Shown here: positions 27,233 through 36,169 of the stretch, in pieces
How the letters are laid out: the number at the start of each line of letters is the position of its first letter
How positions within the stretch are numbered: position 1 is the stretch's first letter
Source: JAHWKS01 sp964458385
GTDB taxonomy: Bacteria > Planctomycetota > Planctomycetia > Pirellulales > Pirellulaceae
Length of the DNA: 64,000 nucleotides
Assembly: GCA_964458385.1 (NCBI GenBank)
Contig: CAYWIS010000003.1
Coordinates: forward strand, 1-64,000
Reading direction: 5' to 3'
Notes under the pieces: model-generated
The model's database searches: none
Told to the model about the DNA's origin: nothing
What the model saw: only the letters and a program-made list of their open reading frames with translations
Translations under genes and position numbers: made by a program

Positions 27233-28891
27233 TTAGTACGCGCAGATGCGACGCACGGTCGAAGTGGTCGCTTCCCGGACGATGAAGCCTGTACGGTCAA
27301 TTTCGCGGAGGCCGTAACGATAGCCAATAAGCACGTTGCCGTTCGCTAACTCAACTGCGTCGTAGGCCAGGGGCAGTTCCTTGTTATAGGACCACACCAC
27401 GTCCCCATTGGGCGCGTACTCGATCACCTTACCCAGCGCCGTGCAGACCAACGTATTGCCATTACTCAATCGCCGCGCGCTCTCTGGCGGAGGAACATTG
27501 TCGATACTCCACACCACCTCGCCTGTACCATCAATCTCGACGATTTTCTTGGTCGAGTACAGGCACACTAGCCACCGCCCCGTCTCCAGGTAACGCACGT
27601 CGTTGGGGCTGCCCGGTAGCTTGACCCGGCGGACAATTTCGCCGTTTGGGCGGACCTCGCGAACTTCCTGATCGTCAAACAAACCTATCAGGTACGTTCG
27701 CTCGGGCGTCACGTCGACCGTGGCGGGCATTTCGGGTAGGGAAATTCGCCACACCTCTTCGCCCGCACCGTTCCCCCGAAACGCAACCACAGAGCCAAAG
27801 CCCGCCAATACGCGATAACCTTCGGGCGAAATGGTGCAACCGCAATACGCTTCATCCTCCGGCACAAGACTTTGGCGTCGAAACCAAGTTCGGCCCGATT
27901 CGTCGCGTTCCGAAACCGAAAACGGATCAAAGTGACACGCCAAGTATCGCCCCGTTGGCAAAGGCCCGCTTGCTAATGGTTGCCGAAGCACAGCCTGCCG
28001 GCCCTGGTCGGCCAACCATGCCCGCCATTCCGCAACACCAGCCGCCCGTCGTTCCGGCGAGGAATACGCGGCATAGCCAAGGGCCTGTCCTGTGAGCGCA
28101 TACATAACGCGAGCGGCCTGTGTACGAACTGACAATTCCTCAGACTCAAGCGCCGCTAGCAACACGCGGAAAGACTCCTCCCGCGCGTAAGGCGCCAGCG
28201 CTTGAGCCGCCGCCAGTCGCAGCGCCGGATCATCATGGCCGAGGAGGGGAAGCAAGTCTTCGCGAGCGTTCTCACCCACCGCCGCCGGTAACGCCAACAA
28301 TGCGGCGACTTGGGCTACGGGAGGCCCTTCAACAATGGCCTTCCTCAACAAGTCGGCGTCATTGGCCTGAACCGTGGTCCACAAGGCGCGACGCAAACAT
28401 TCCTGGCTCGCCCACGTCGTCGCTTGCGGCGCCGCGCGCAGCACGTAAGGGGCTAACCCTTTGATCTCGCGCCGCACAATCGTGCGCAACACGGCCGGAA
28501 GCGTCGCCTGCCGCTTTTCTTGCAGTCGGGTAAGCCGCGCGAGGATCCCCCGAGCGCGCGCCCGCGTCTCTGCGTCTGGGCTTTGCGAAGCGTGTTGGAC
28601 AGCCTCCAATGCGTCCAATTCCATCGCCAGTAGTTTCTGCGAGGCAGCTTCGCGTTCGGCGAACTTCTCACTTCCTAGTTGCCGCGCCCATAACCGCGCT
28701 AATTGGATGTCTTCTTCGGAGGTTTTGGGCGGATTGAGAAATAACCGCAATCCCTCGGCATTCGGCGTCACGCCGTGCTCTGCCAAGAGGAGCAAGTCGG
28801 CCGCCTCGCCAAAATCCTTCTCCAGCCCCCGCACCTCGCGCGACGCCAAAGCCAAACCGATAAGCACAACAACCAGCAGAATTCGCCACAT
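27233..28891 (-). CDS. Exported HEAT-repeat / beta-propeller protein
   Basis: 552 residues from ATG 28891 (an upstream GTG is adjacent). A signal peptide (WRILLVVVLIGLALASREVRG) is followed by a helical HEAT-like part (residues about 80-290: ADAQALAPYAREESFRVLLAALESEELSVRTQAARVMYALTG-type repeats). After this comes a beta-propeller of PQQ/arylsulfotransferase-like blades (about 310-550: NDVRYLETGRWLVCLYSTKKIVEIDGTGEVVWSI, then RRLSNGNTLVCTALGKVIEYAPNGDVVWSYNKEL and AVELANGNVLIGYRYGLREID). The propeller likely reads out a periplasmic substrate or acts as a scaffold; no cofactor residues or catalytic site could be identified. It converges with the DUF1549-DUF1553 gene (58 bp between stops). Confidence 0.8.
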   Translation of the reverse strand: MWRILLVVVLIGLALASREVRGLEKDFGEAADLLLLAEHGVTPNAEGLRLFLNPPKTSEEDIQLARLWARQLGSEKFAEREAASQKLLAMELDALEAVQHASQSPDAETRARARGILARLTRLQEKRQATLPAVLRTIVRREIKGLAPYVLRAAPQATTWASQECLRRALWTTVQANDADLLRKAIVEGPPVAQVAALLALPAAVGENAREDLLPLLGHDDPALRLAAAQALAPYAREESFRVLLAALESEELSVRTQAARVMYALTGQALGYAAYSSPERRAAGVAEWRAWLADQGRQAVLRQPLASGPLPTGRYLACHFDPFSVSERDESGRTWFRRQSLVPEDEAYCGCTISPEGYRVLAGFGSVVAFRGNGAGEEVWRISLPEMPATVDVTPERTYLIGLFDDQEVREVRPNGEIVRRVKLPGSPNDVRYLETGRWLVCLYSTKKIVEIDGTGEVVWSIDNVPPPESARRLSNGNTLVCTALGKVIEYAPNGDVVWSYNKELPLAYDAVELANGNVLIGYRYGLREIDRTGFIVREATTSTVRRICAY

Positions 28892-29246
28892 CACGAAGAT
28901 CTCCCGCCGCCGTCAAAAGAGCCAAGGCGAAGGCGCGACGCGAACCAACTGCTTCATTTTACCAAGCCGGCAAAACTCTCACGAGTCGCAGCCGGCCCAC
29001 GTGCAACAAGGACTACGGCTACGCGAGTCCCCAAGCTCCCCGCAATCGCCGCACTCCTCACCGTTATTCACGGTGTTGGCTCAAATTAAGCCGGCAGGGG
29101 AAGTATCTGATAGCAGGGCAGTGCGCGATGATCCGCCCAAAGAAATCCTGGAAGGCGCATTAAGAAATCGCCTCTCCCAGAATGCGAAATGGCGCCTACA
29201 GAACTTGTAGGCGCCATACGAATGTCAGCACATTGCACTAGGGCCG
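28892..29246. other. Intergenic region holding the nrdJ terminator
   Basis: 355 bases between the HEAT-propeller gene start and the nrdJ stop, both on the minus strand. The only recognisable element is the strong hairpin at 29189-29217 (annotated separately). The rest is presumably promoter for the HEAT-propeller gene. Confidence 0.5.
29189..29217 (-). terminator. Hairpin downstream of nrdJ
   Basis: A perfect 12-bp stem, ATGGCGCCTACA and TGTAGGCGCCAT, around a five-base loop. It starts 30 bp after the nrdJ stop codon on the minus strand. Only a short TTT follows it (CCATTTCGC), so it is a strong stem but a weak U-tract; termination or transcript-end protection are both possible. Confidence 0.7.
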
Positions 29247-32200
29247 TTATGAACAGCCCATGCTGTTGCCGCAATTATGGCAGAGGTAGCAATTACCATT
29301 GCGGACGGTGATGGCGCCGCAGTTGTCGCAGGAAGGAGCGTCACTTTGGAAACTAGCAAACTGCTGGTTACGATCACCCTGGCCGGAGGGATCAGCCAGG
29401 AAGGCTACGCCGGCTCGCTCCAGCAAGGTAACATCGATCGCGCCGTGGCCCGATTTCTTGCCATTGGGCGCGTGGCCATTACTATGGCCGTTACCAATCG
29501 GCGCCGCCTTTCCAACCAGCGCCGACCCGCCGTTACCCTTCTCAACTGGTTTGACTTCAGACTTCGAAGCGCCTCCGGCCTTCTCGGACTTGGCCTCGGT
29601 TTGTTTTTCACCGGCGACGACGGGCAACTCGCCGCGACTAGCTTCACGGTAGCCGGGCAGGAAAGTCATGCCGAGCCAGCGGAAGATGTAGTCCACCAGA
29701 CTCTTGGCGATGCGGATATCTGGGTTCGTGGTGTGCCCCATCGGTTCAAACCGGGTGTGGCTGAACTTGTTGACCAGCACCTCCAGCGGCACGCCATACT
29801 GGAGATTGATCGAGATAGCCGTCCCGAAGCAATCCATCAAGCCGCCGATCGTGCTGCCCTCTTTCGCCATCGTGAGGAACACTTCGCCAGGCCGGCCGTC
29901 TTCGTATAGGCCTACCGTAATGTAGCCTTCGTGCCCTGCGACGTTGAACTTGTGCGTAATCGACTGCCGTGTGTCGGGCAGGCGTTCGCGCCGCGGCCGC
30001 GCCGCCAATTCCTGTTCTTTTTTGGCCCGCTTGGAAGCTTCCGACTCGGTCGAAAGAGGTTGGCTTTGCTTGGAGCCGTCACGGTAAATGGCCAGCGCCT
30101 TGAGCCCCAATTCCCAGCCCCAGAAATACGCATCAGCAATATCCTCGGGCGTTGTATCTTTGGGCATGTTGACGGTCTTGCTGATCGCGCCGCTAATGAA
30201 CGGCTGGGCGGCGGCCATCATCTTCACATGGGCCCGCCAACTGATGCTGCGTACACCGTTCCTGGGCTGGAACGCACAGTCAAATACCGCCAAATGCTCT
30301 TCCTTAAGGCCAGGAGCGCCTTCAATCGTGTCATTCGCGTCGATGTAGTTAACGATGGTCTGAATGTGCGACTCGTCGTAGCCAAGCGTCTTGAGCGCTA
30401 ACGGAACCACGCGATTGACAATCTTGAGTGTTCCTCCACCCGCCAATTGCTTGTACTTGACCAAGGCGATATCCGGCTCGATCCCGGTGGTGTCGCAGTC
30501 CATCATGAAGCTGATCGTGCCGGTCGGCGCCAGCACGGTGGCCTGAGCGTTGCGGAAGCCATACTTCCGGCCTTGCTCCAAGACCTTATTCCACAAGTTG
30601 CGAGCGGCCTCTCGGAGATATTCGGGACCCGCGTCATCGATACGCTCAACCGCGTCGCGATGCATGCCCATCACTTTGAGGAACGGCTCGCGATTCGCGG
30701 CGTAAGCCTCGAAGGGCCCCACCGCCGCCGCTAATTCGGTGCTTGTTAGGTTCGCGGCGCCGTGCAGGATGGCGGTGATCGAGCCGCACAGCCCATACGC
30801 CTTCGCCGAATCGTAAGGAATTCCGCTAGCCATAATCAGGCTGCCCAAGTTCGAGTAGCCCAATCCCAGCGGCCGAAAACGATGGCTATTTTCGGCAATC
30901 CGATCAGTGGGGTAACTGGCGTGATCGACCAGAATCTCTTGTGCGATGAAAAACAACCGACAAGCGGCGACAAAACCATCGACATCGAACGTTCCGTCCT
31001 CTTGCCGGAATTTCATCAAGTTAATGCTGGCAAGGTTGCAAGCCGTGTTGTCGAGAAACATGTACTCAGAGCACGGATTGCTGGCGTTGATTCGGCCTGA
31101 ATTCGGGCAGGTATGCCACTTGTTGATGGTAGTGTCGTACTGCACACCGGGATCGCCGCAATGCCAAGCGCATTCCGCCATACGGCGCAGCAGAAAACGA
31201 GCATCGTAGGTGGGACCGTCGGCGCCGGTGGTTACAAAGCGAGTTGTCCATTTCTCGCCACGACGCACGGCATTCATAAATTCGTCCGTGACGCGCACCG
31301 AGAGATTCGCGTTCTGGAAGAAGACCGAGCTATAAGCCTCGCCATTGAAGTTCGCGTCGTACTTGCCCGAAGCGATCAGCGTGTGCGCCTTTTGCTCTTC
31401 CTTCCATTTGCACTCGATAAATTCCAGAATGTCGGGGTGCCAAACCTTCAGCGATTGCATCTTGGCCGCCCGACGCGTCTTGCCGCCACTCTTAATCACC
31501 GAAGCGATCTGGTCGTAAACCCGCATGAATGACAGCGGGCCCGATGGACGTCCACCGCCCGACAGCTTTTCGCGCTGGGAACGAAGCGTAGACAGGTCGG
31601 TGCCGGTGCCCGAACCAAATTTGAACAACATGGCCTCGCTCGTCGCCAGGCGCATGATGTCCTCCATGTTGTCATCTACGCTTTGGATAAAGCAGGCCGA
31701 GGCCTGGGGAAATTCGTAGGGGTTCTCAGGTTGGGCGACCGCTTGCTTCTTTACATCCCAATGCCAATTGCACCGGGCGCCCTTGACGCCATAGTGGTGA
31801 TACAGCCCCACGTTGAACCAAACGGGCGAATTAAATGCCCCCACTTGGTGCAAACACAGCCAAGTCAAGTCGCGGTAAAACCGTTCGCCGTCTTCAGCCG
31901 TTGCGAAATAGCCATCGGCAATCCCCCAGTCCGTAATGGTGCGAGTCACGCGGTGGATAAGCTGCCGCACGCTTCGTTCGCGCTCGGGCGTGCCGATTTC
32001 GCCGTAAAAGTACTTGCTCACCACCACGTTCGTGGCAAGCTGACTCCAGGATTTGGGAATTTCACAGTCCGTCTGTTCGAACAGCACTTCGCCGCTGTCG
32101 TCTTTGATTGCCGCCGAGCGAATTTCCCACTCCACCGTGTCAAAGGGATCCGCAACGTCTTCCGGGCAAAACCGGGCGGGAATCCTCAGCCCCTGACCTG

Positions 32201-32255
32201 GAGCGGCAACGTCGGAGGTAATCGAAGCCGAACGAGCAACATCCACAGTAGCCAT
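29247..32255 (-). CDS. nrdJ: Adenosylcobalamin-dependent (class II) ribonucleoside-diphosphate reductase
   Basis: 1002 residues from ATG 32255, full length for the long vitamin B12-dependent form. The enzyme makes deoxyribonucleotides without oxygen using an adenosylcobalamin radical. Visible motifs: QASACFIQSVDDNMEDIMRLA, FKFGSGTGTDLSTLRS, NPCSEYMFLDNTACNLASINL with redox cysteine, LAPTGTISFMMDCDTTGIEPDIALVKYK, GYITVGLYEDGRPGEVFLTMAKEGSTI of the C-terminal NrdJ domain, and a zinc-binding tail CDNC...CYLCHNC with the last cysteines at the very end (redox swivel region). The upstream region has a tandem pair of NrdR-box-like sequences (32405-32451). A hairpin follows the gene. Confidence 0.95.
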   Translation of the reverse strand: MATVDVARSASITSDVAAPGQGLRIPARFCPEDVADPFDTVEWEIRSAAIKDDSGEVLFEQTDCEIPKSWSQLATNVVVSKYFYGEIGTPERERSVRQLIHRVTRTITDWGIADGYFATAEDGERFYRDLTWLCLHQVGAFNSPVWFNVGLYHHYGVKGARCNWHWDVKKQAVAQPENPYEFPQASACFIQSVDDNMEDIMRLATSEAMLFKFGSGTGTDLSTLRSQREKLSGGGRPSGPLSFMRVYDQIASVIKSGGKTRRAAKMQSLKVWHPDILEFIECKWKEEQKAHTLIASGKYDANFNGEAYSSVFFQNANLSVRVTDEFMNAVRRGEKWTTRFVTTGADGPTYDARFLLRRMAECAWHCGDPGVQYDTTINKWHTCPNSGRINASNPCSEYMFLDNTACNLASINLMKFRQEDGTFDVDGFVAACRLFFIAQEILVDHASYPTDRIAENSHRFRPLGLGYSNLGSLIMASGIPYDSAKAYGLCGSITAILHGAANLTSTELAAAVGPFEAYAANREPFLKVMGMHRDAVERIDDAGPEYLREAARNLWNKVLEQGRKYGFRNAQATVLAPTGTISFMMDCDTTGIEPDIALVKYKQLAGGGTLKIVNRVVPLALKTLGYDESHIQTIVNYIDANDTIEGAPGLKEEHLAVFDCAFQPRNGVRSISWRAHVKMMAAAQPFISGAISKTVNMPKDTTPEDIADAYFWGWELGLKALAIYRDGSKQSQPLSTESEASKRAKKEQELAARPRRERLPDTRQSITHKFNVAGHEGYITVGLYEDGRPGEVFLTMAKEGSTIGGLMDCFGTAISINLQYGVPLEVLVNKFSHTRFEPMGHTTNPDIRIAKSLVDYIFRWLGMTFLPGYREASRGELPVVAGEKQTEAKSEKAGGASKSEVKPVEKGNGGSALVGKAAPIGNGHSNGHAPNGKKSGHGAIDVTLLERAGVAFLADPSGQGDRNQQFASFQSDAPSCDNCGAITVRNGNCYLCHNCGNSMGCS

Positions 32256-32886
32256 TCGTCACAATCCTGGGTTAAGGGAGCGGCCGGAGTAGGCCCTTTT
32301 AGTGTACCCGAGTACAGTAAAAAGTCTCGTCCTGAGGCTCCCGATTTCTACGAGAAAAGAGAATCATCCAATTACAGACGGGAGAACCCTCACAGGTTTC
32401 CATCATACCAGATATTGTGGAAGCAACCCATGCATGCACAACATCTAGCGATAGGACGAGTTTATAAAGTCTTCGCATCGCGTCAATTGCTTTATAGGAA
32501 GCAACCAAGATGCCGCGTCCATTTGGACTTACGGCCAGAGATAAAGAATGGTCCCACCCACAAACGATGAGCGGGAAGAAAGCTAATTGCTTGCACTGCT
32601 AGCAGTTAGAGAGAAATCGGCGGCGCTAGCACATGCCGTTGAAGAAAGAAGAAAATTAACAAGAATTTTCTATTGAAAAAGTTATACCAGCATATAGCGG
32701 GACACTTGGCGCCCGCGAATAAACCACCGCGCAGCAATCCACGCCACTCAGCCCAAGAATGTGACGTGTGGGGAGAACGCGATCAGCTAATAGCTCTCCC
32801 CGCGGTGGATAGACAAGAGCCCGCACTACATCCCGCAGACGGGCCATTCCTAAAAGACTTTTCGTAACTTCCGCCTGAGACTACAG
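32256..32886. other. nrdJ upstream region and rplU downstream region
   Basis: 631 bases, with nrdJ and rplU both on the minus strand. It holds the candidate NrdR boxes (annotated separately) and a 7-bp stem GGGGAGA/TCTCCCC (32770-32801) with an inner AGCT-AAT-AGCT repeat, 85 bp after the rplU stop. The region near 32640-32680 is A/T rich. rpmA (ribosomal L27), which normally follows rplU, is not present. Confidence 0.55.
32405..32451. promoter_or_regulatory. Tandem candidate NrdR boxes upstream of nrdJ
   Basis: Two 16-base sites, 32405-32420 (reverse strand CCACAATATCTGGTAT) and 32436-32451 (GCACAACATCTAGCGA), each keep the invariant core of the known consensus acaCwAtATaTwGtgt (C..A.AT.T.G pattern; 12 and 11 of 16 positions match). 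The sites are separated by 15 bases, so centre to centre is 31 bp, the three-turn spacing typical of NrdR operator pairs. They lie 150-196 bp upstream of the nrdJ ATG. NrdR represses ribonucleotide reductase genes when dNTPs are plentiful. Confidence 0.6.
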
Positions 32887-33240
32887 TTACGCTTGCGCCT
32901 CTGCGGCGGGCGATTCCTGCTCTTCCGGTACGCCCAAAATCTTACTAATGCGCACCCGTGTGTAGAGCTGGCGATGTCCCGTGCGCCGTCGGTAGTTCTT
33001 GCGGCGGCGGAACTTTTGAATTACCAACTTTTCTCCCTTCCGAGGGCCGACCACCTCGGCTTCAACGCTTACGCCTTCCACAAGCGGATTGCCGAGCTGA
33101 ACGCCATTTTTCCCCGAAACGAGGATAACACGCTCCAAGCGAATCTTCTCGCCGCTTGGAGTGTCGCGATAATCCAAATCGAGAAGTTGCCCCGTTTGCA
33201 CCTTATACTGGCGTCCGCCGTCTTGAATAATCGCGTACAT
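32887..33240 (-). CDS. rplU: 50S ribosomal protein L21
   Basis: 117 residues from ATG 33240; a longer frame exists upstream but the family begins with MYAIIQDGGRQYKV. It binds 23S rRNA and is part of the large ribosomal subunit. The signature blocks GGRQYKVQTGQLLDLDY and KFRRRKNYRRRTGHRQLYTRVRISKI are present. The C-terminus has a short Ala/Glu-rich tail. The gene is alone: rpmA (L27), the usual next gene, is absent from the downstream 630 bp. Two candidate stem structures lie near: one upstream at 33353-33379 belonging to the preceding lipoprotein gene, and one downstream at 32770-32801. Confidence 0.95.
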   Translation of the reverse strand: MYAIIQDGGRQYKVQTGQLLDLDYRDTPSGEKIRLERVILVSGKNGVQLGNPLVEGVSVEAEVVGPRKGEKLVIQKFRRRKNYRRRTGHRQLYTRVRISKILGVPEEQESPAAEAQA

Positions 33241-33352
33241 TGTTCTGTCCACTGACAAAGACATACCTGGAAAACTCGATAATTTACCGGACAACCTCGC
33301 TCACGTCGAGTCCCGTCAGCAAAGGAGACCTGTGTTGTCGGCAAACGACCGC

Positions 33353-33379
33353 GTCACCCAAGATGTCTCTTTGGGTGAC
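33353..33379 (-). terminator. Hairpin downstream of the thioredoxin-NHL gene
   Basis: A 9-bp stem GTCACCCAA/TTGGGTGAC with a nine-base loop, 47 bp after the stop of the thioredoxin-NHL gene on the minus strand. It has no clear T-run on the minus side, so it may instead be part of the rplU promoter region. Confidence 0.45.
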
Positions 33380-33425
33380 AAGTAACGTCGCGCAAGGTCA
33401 CATCCGGAAGCTCTATCGTCCCCGA

Positions 33426-35819
33426 TTATTCGGCAACGTTATGCGTGAGCTTGATCTCGGTCGCTTCGGCGTCGGGTTGAATTTCCAGAGGAACCGTCCA
33501 AGCGGCGTTCCCCACTTTGCAAAGCCCCTCGCCCCCCTCTTGGCAATAGTAGAATGAAACCCCTACGTCGAGCGAATCCGTTCCTGAACCAGTTACCGGC
33601 AACTCGATGGTGAACGAAGGGAAAGGCTGTTCCAGCCGAGTCATCTTACCCAACGCATCGCGATCGACCGGCCCTACTTCCTGGTTTGCTTCGACTCGGT
33701 AGGAATTTGGAGCCAGTGCATTAAGTTTCCATCCCTTTGGCAGTTCCACGCTCACGCGCAAGATAATCTTGCCTTCGACCGGCTTTACCACGGTCAACGG
33801 CGCCTGCGCCCGATTGACACCGGCAAAAGCGGGAGCTTCGCGAATTTCCACCGGTTCGGGAGGCGTCAGGCCACGAATCTCCAAAGTGGCTACTTGATAA
33901 CCGTTCTTCAGATCGATGGTGCGAATACGATGGTTATTTGTGTCGGCCACATAAAGCTTGCCCGCAGCGTAGGAGATTCCCGCAGGCTCATCGAAGGTTT
34001 TCCGCCCCGGCTCACTCTTTTCGCGCTCGCCGCCAGCAATTGTTTTGACCGTCGTCGTGGCCAGGTCTAGTTCTTTAATCTTGTCGTTATAGGTGTCAGC
34101 AATAAAGATCTTGCCCTCATGATGCACCACCCCTAGCACATGTTGCAAACGTACCTCCTTACCCTGGCCATCGACGTCGCCAAACTCAAACAGGCGACCA
34201 TGTGGCAGGTGAGAGGTCCCCACCACCGTCTTCACCTCACCCGCGGGGTCGAACGGAACAGCGCGAATGGAGCTTCCTTCGCTGTCGGCGACGTATAGCC
34301 ATTCGCCATCGGATGTCAGTCCACTCGGTTGAGCGAACGAAGCATAGCCGGCTTCATACGGGACACGCGGCAACAAAGGACCATCAACAATATCTTCCCG
34401 GCCATTGCCTGCGTAAGGGCCAATTTCCGATTCATCCAGCGGCATTTTCCAGATCTGGTGAGGCCCCGCCATCGCGATGTACAAATCCTCCCTGTGCACC
34501 CATAGCGCCCACGGGCTGTTGAGTGCGGTCTGGGTGGGCTTACCAACCCACCGTTCAGGAGGCGGATCAAACGGTCCCAGCGTCTCCAAGCCGGGCCAAC
34601 CCGCGCGACTTTGTTCACCTGTTCCGGCAATCGTAGATACCGTCTTTTGCCTGAGATCCACCTTGCGTAACAGGTGGTTTTCGGTGTCGGCTACATAAAG
34701 CGTATCGCCATGGAGAGCCACGCCTTGCGGATGGTCGAACGTGGCCTGTTGGTAATCTCCGTTGTTGGCGCCAATTGCGCCGGAACCAATCACATCGAGC
34801 AAATTCCCTTCAAGATCGGTAATGACAATCCGGTTATGATTGCTGTCGGAAATAAACAGGCGATTCGTTTTTTCGTCGGCAAGCACCTTACCAGGAAAGC
34901 GTAGCGGCGTTGGTTGCTGACGGTAAGCCAACAGGTCAAAGCGAATAGGCGTGGTATCAATTGCGCCCTTTGCGCGGTAGTACGGAAGTGCTCGCTTGAG
35001 AACAGCATCCACCTGTTCAAACTTGAACTCGCCGCTTTTGCCCCATACTGCGTTGCCTTCCGGATCAATCATGAGTACCGTAGGCCACGCTCGCACACCG
35101 TAAGAGTTCCAGATTTTGTGTTCGTGGTCGTTGACGACCGGGTGTTCAATTTCGTACCGCAGAATCGCTTCTTTAATATTGTCCGCGTCTTTCTCGGTGT
35201 CGAACTTGGCCGAGTGAACACCAATCACGACCAATTCGTGTGGATACGCCTTTTCGAGCTTCTTTAACTCGGGCAGGACGTGCATGCAGTTAATGCAGCA
35301 GTAGGTCCAAAAGTCGAACAATACAAACTTCCCCCGCAAGTCGCGCAATCGCAACGGCCCACCTGTATTGAGCCACTCCATGTCTTCAGGAAATTCGGGC
35401 GCGGGAATGCGATGGGCAAAGGGATGCTCATCGTCTAGGGCGGCCGTAGGCGTCACTTGGTCCGTATCGCCATCCGGCTCAGGCGTAGGATCTTTCACAA
35501 CAGCCTCAGTATCGTTGGCGTCTCCTTGCTCGTTAGTCGAGTTAGCATCCGCAACATTCTCTTCGTCGCGAGAGTCCGATGTTGGCGACTCGGCCGGGAT
35601 GCCTGCTTCATTCGCCTCGCTGGTTACGTTGGGATCTTGGCTCGAAATCTCCGGCGCATCTGATTCACTCGCGGTAGCCGACCTTTCGATCGCCGCAGGA
35701 ATTGGGGCCGTTTGTGACTGACAACCTGCGAGCGCGGCAAGGCAAGGCACCATAAACATCAGCACGGCTCGGCGCGCGGTATGCGCGGGAGTTAAGCGGC
35801 AATCGTTCCGCGAAGGCAT
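33426..35819 (-). CDS. Lipoprotein with thioredoxin-like domain and NHL beta-propeller
   Basis: 797 residues from ATG 35819, chosen because it gives a classic lipoprotein signal (ARRAVLMFMVPCLAALAGC; Cys33 lipidation in an LAGC box). After it a strongly acidic Ser/Asp/Glu-rich linker runs to about residue 130. Next is a thioredoxin/TlpA-like domain (RDLRGKFVLFDFWTYCCINCMHVLPELKKL), with a CCINC redox site in place of the usual CxxC. Then come several NHL blades (GKVLADEKTNRLFISDSNHNRIVITDLEGNLL, LYVADTENHLLRKVDL, LYVADSEGSSIRAVPF, IFIADTYNDKIKELDL, LYVADTNNHRIRTIDL). A C-terminal beta domain resembles the N-terminal domain of DsbD. It is probably membrane-anchored, facing the periplasm, and might handle disulfides or a redox partner. 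Divergent from the hydrolase-fold gene. Confidence 0.9.
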   Translation of the reverse strand: MPSRNDCRLTPAHTARRAVLMFMVPCLAALAGCQSQTAPIPAAIERSATASESDAPEISSQDPNVTSEANEAGIPAESPTSDSRDEENVADANSTNEQGDANDTEAVVKDPTPEPDGDTDQVTPTAALDDEHPFAHRIPAPEFPEDMEWLNTGGPLRLRDLRGKFVLFDFWTYCCINCMHVLPELKKLEKAYPHELVVIGVHSAKFDTEKDADNIKEAILRYEIEHPVVNDHEHKIWNSYGVRAWPTVLMIDPEGNAVWGKSGEFKFEQVDAVLKRALPYYRAKGAIDTTPIRFDLLAYRQQPTPLRFPGKVLADEKTNRLFISDSNHNRIVITDLEGNLLDVIGSGAIGANNGDYQQATFDHPQGVALHGDTLYVADTENHLLRKVDLRQKTVSTIAGTGEQSRAGWPGLETLGPFDPPPERWVGKPTQTALNSPWALWVHREDLYIAMAGPHQIWKMPLDESEIGPYAGNGREDIVDGPLLPRVPYEAGYASFAQPSGLTSDGEWLYVADSEGSSIRAVPFDPAGEVKTVVGTSHLPHGRLFEFGDVDGQGKEVRLQHVLGVVHHEGKIFIADTYNDKIKELDLATTTVKTIAGGEREKSEPGRKTFDEPAGISYAAGKLYVADTNNHRIRTIDLKNGYQVATLEIRGLTPPEPVEIREAPAFAGVNRAQAPLTVVKPVEGKIILRVSVELPKGWKLNALAPNSYRVEANQEVGPVDRDALGKMTRLEQPFPSFTIELPVTGSGTDSLDVGVSFYYCQEGGEGLCKVGNAAWTVPLEIQPDAEATEIKLTHNVAE

Positions 35820-36169
35820 GCAAAAGCTCCTGAGACTGCGGAAGGAACAGGTGGGCCAAACGGGGCAAACTCGAACCAATGCATGAAGTTTTATGGTACC
35901 GCAATTGGCGCAAGAGGAAAACGTCGCTTGGCAGTGGGCTTCCTTCGCGAGCATCTCCACGCCTAACTGCACGTCGACAGTGTGGAAAAGGAGCCTCGCC
36001 GGAAGTAAGCTATTCGCGAGTTTTTATTGAATTCCTGCGCACGGGTTTTTACGATGATGGTTAAATGAACCGTTTGGGACCTCACGTGCGTATCGTAAGT
36101 AGCGTCCTGCGAACACGTTGTTGTCGGGCGTTTCCCGTTCGTTGCACCTCTCTCTTCTTCAATAGTCTC
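35820..36169. other. Divergent promoter region
   Basis: 350 bases between the thioredoxin-NHL gene and the hydrolase-fold gene, transcribed away from each other. No hairpin, repeat or gene recognised. The two promoters must be here. Confidence 0.45.

Noticed and set aside
31683..32570. Frame of 295 codons on the plus strand over the nrdJ start
   Set aside because: It covers the N-terminal coding part of nrdJ and the NrdR-box region; no motif.
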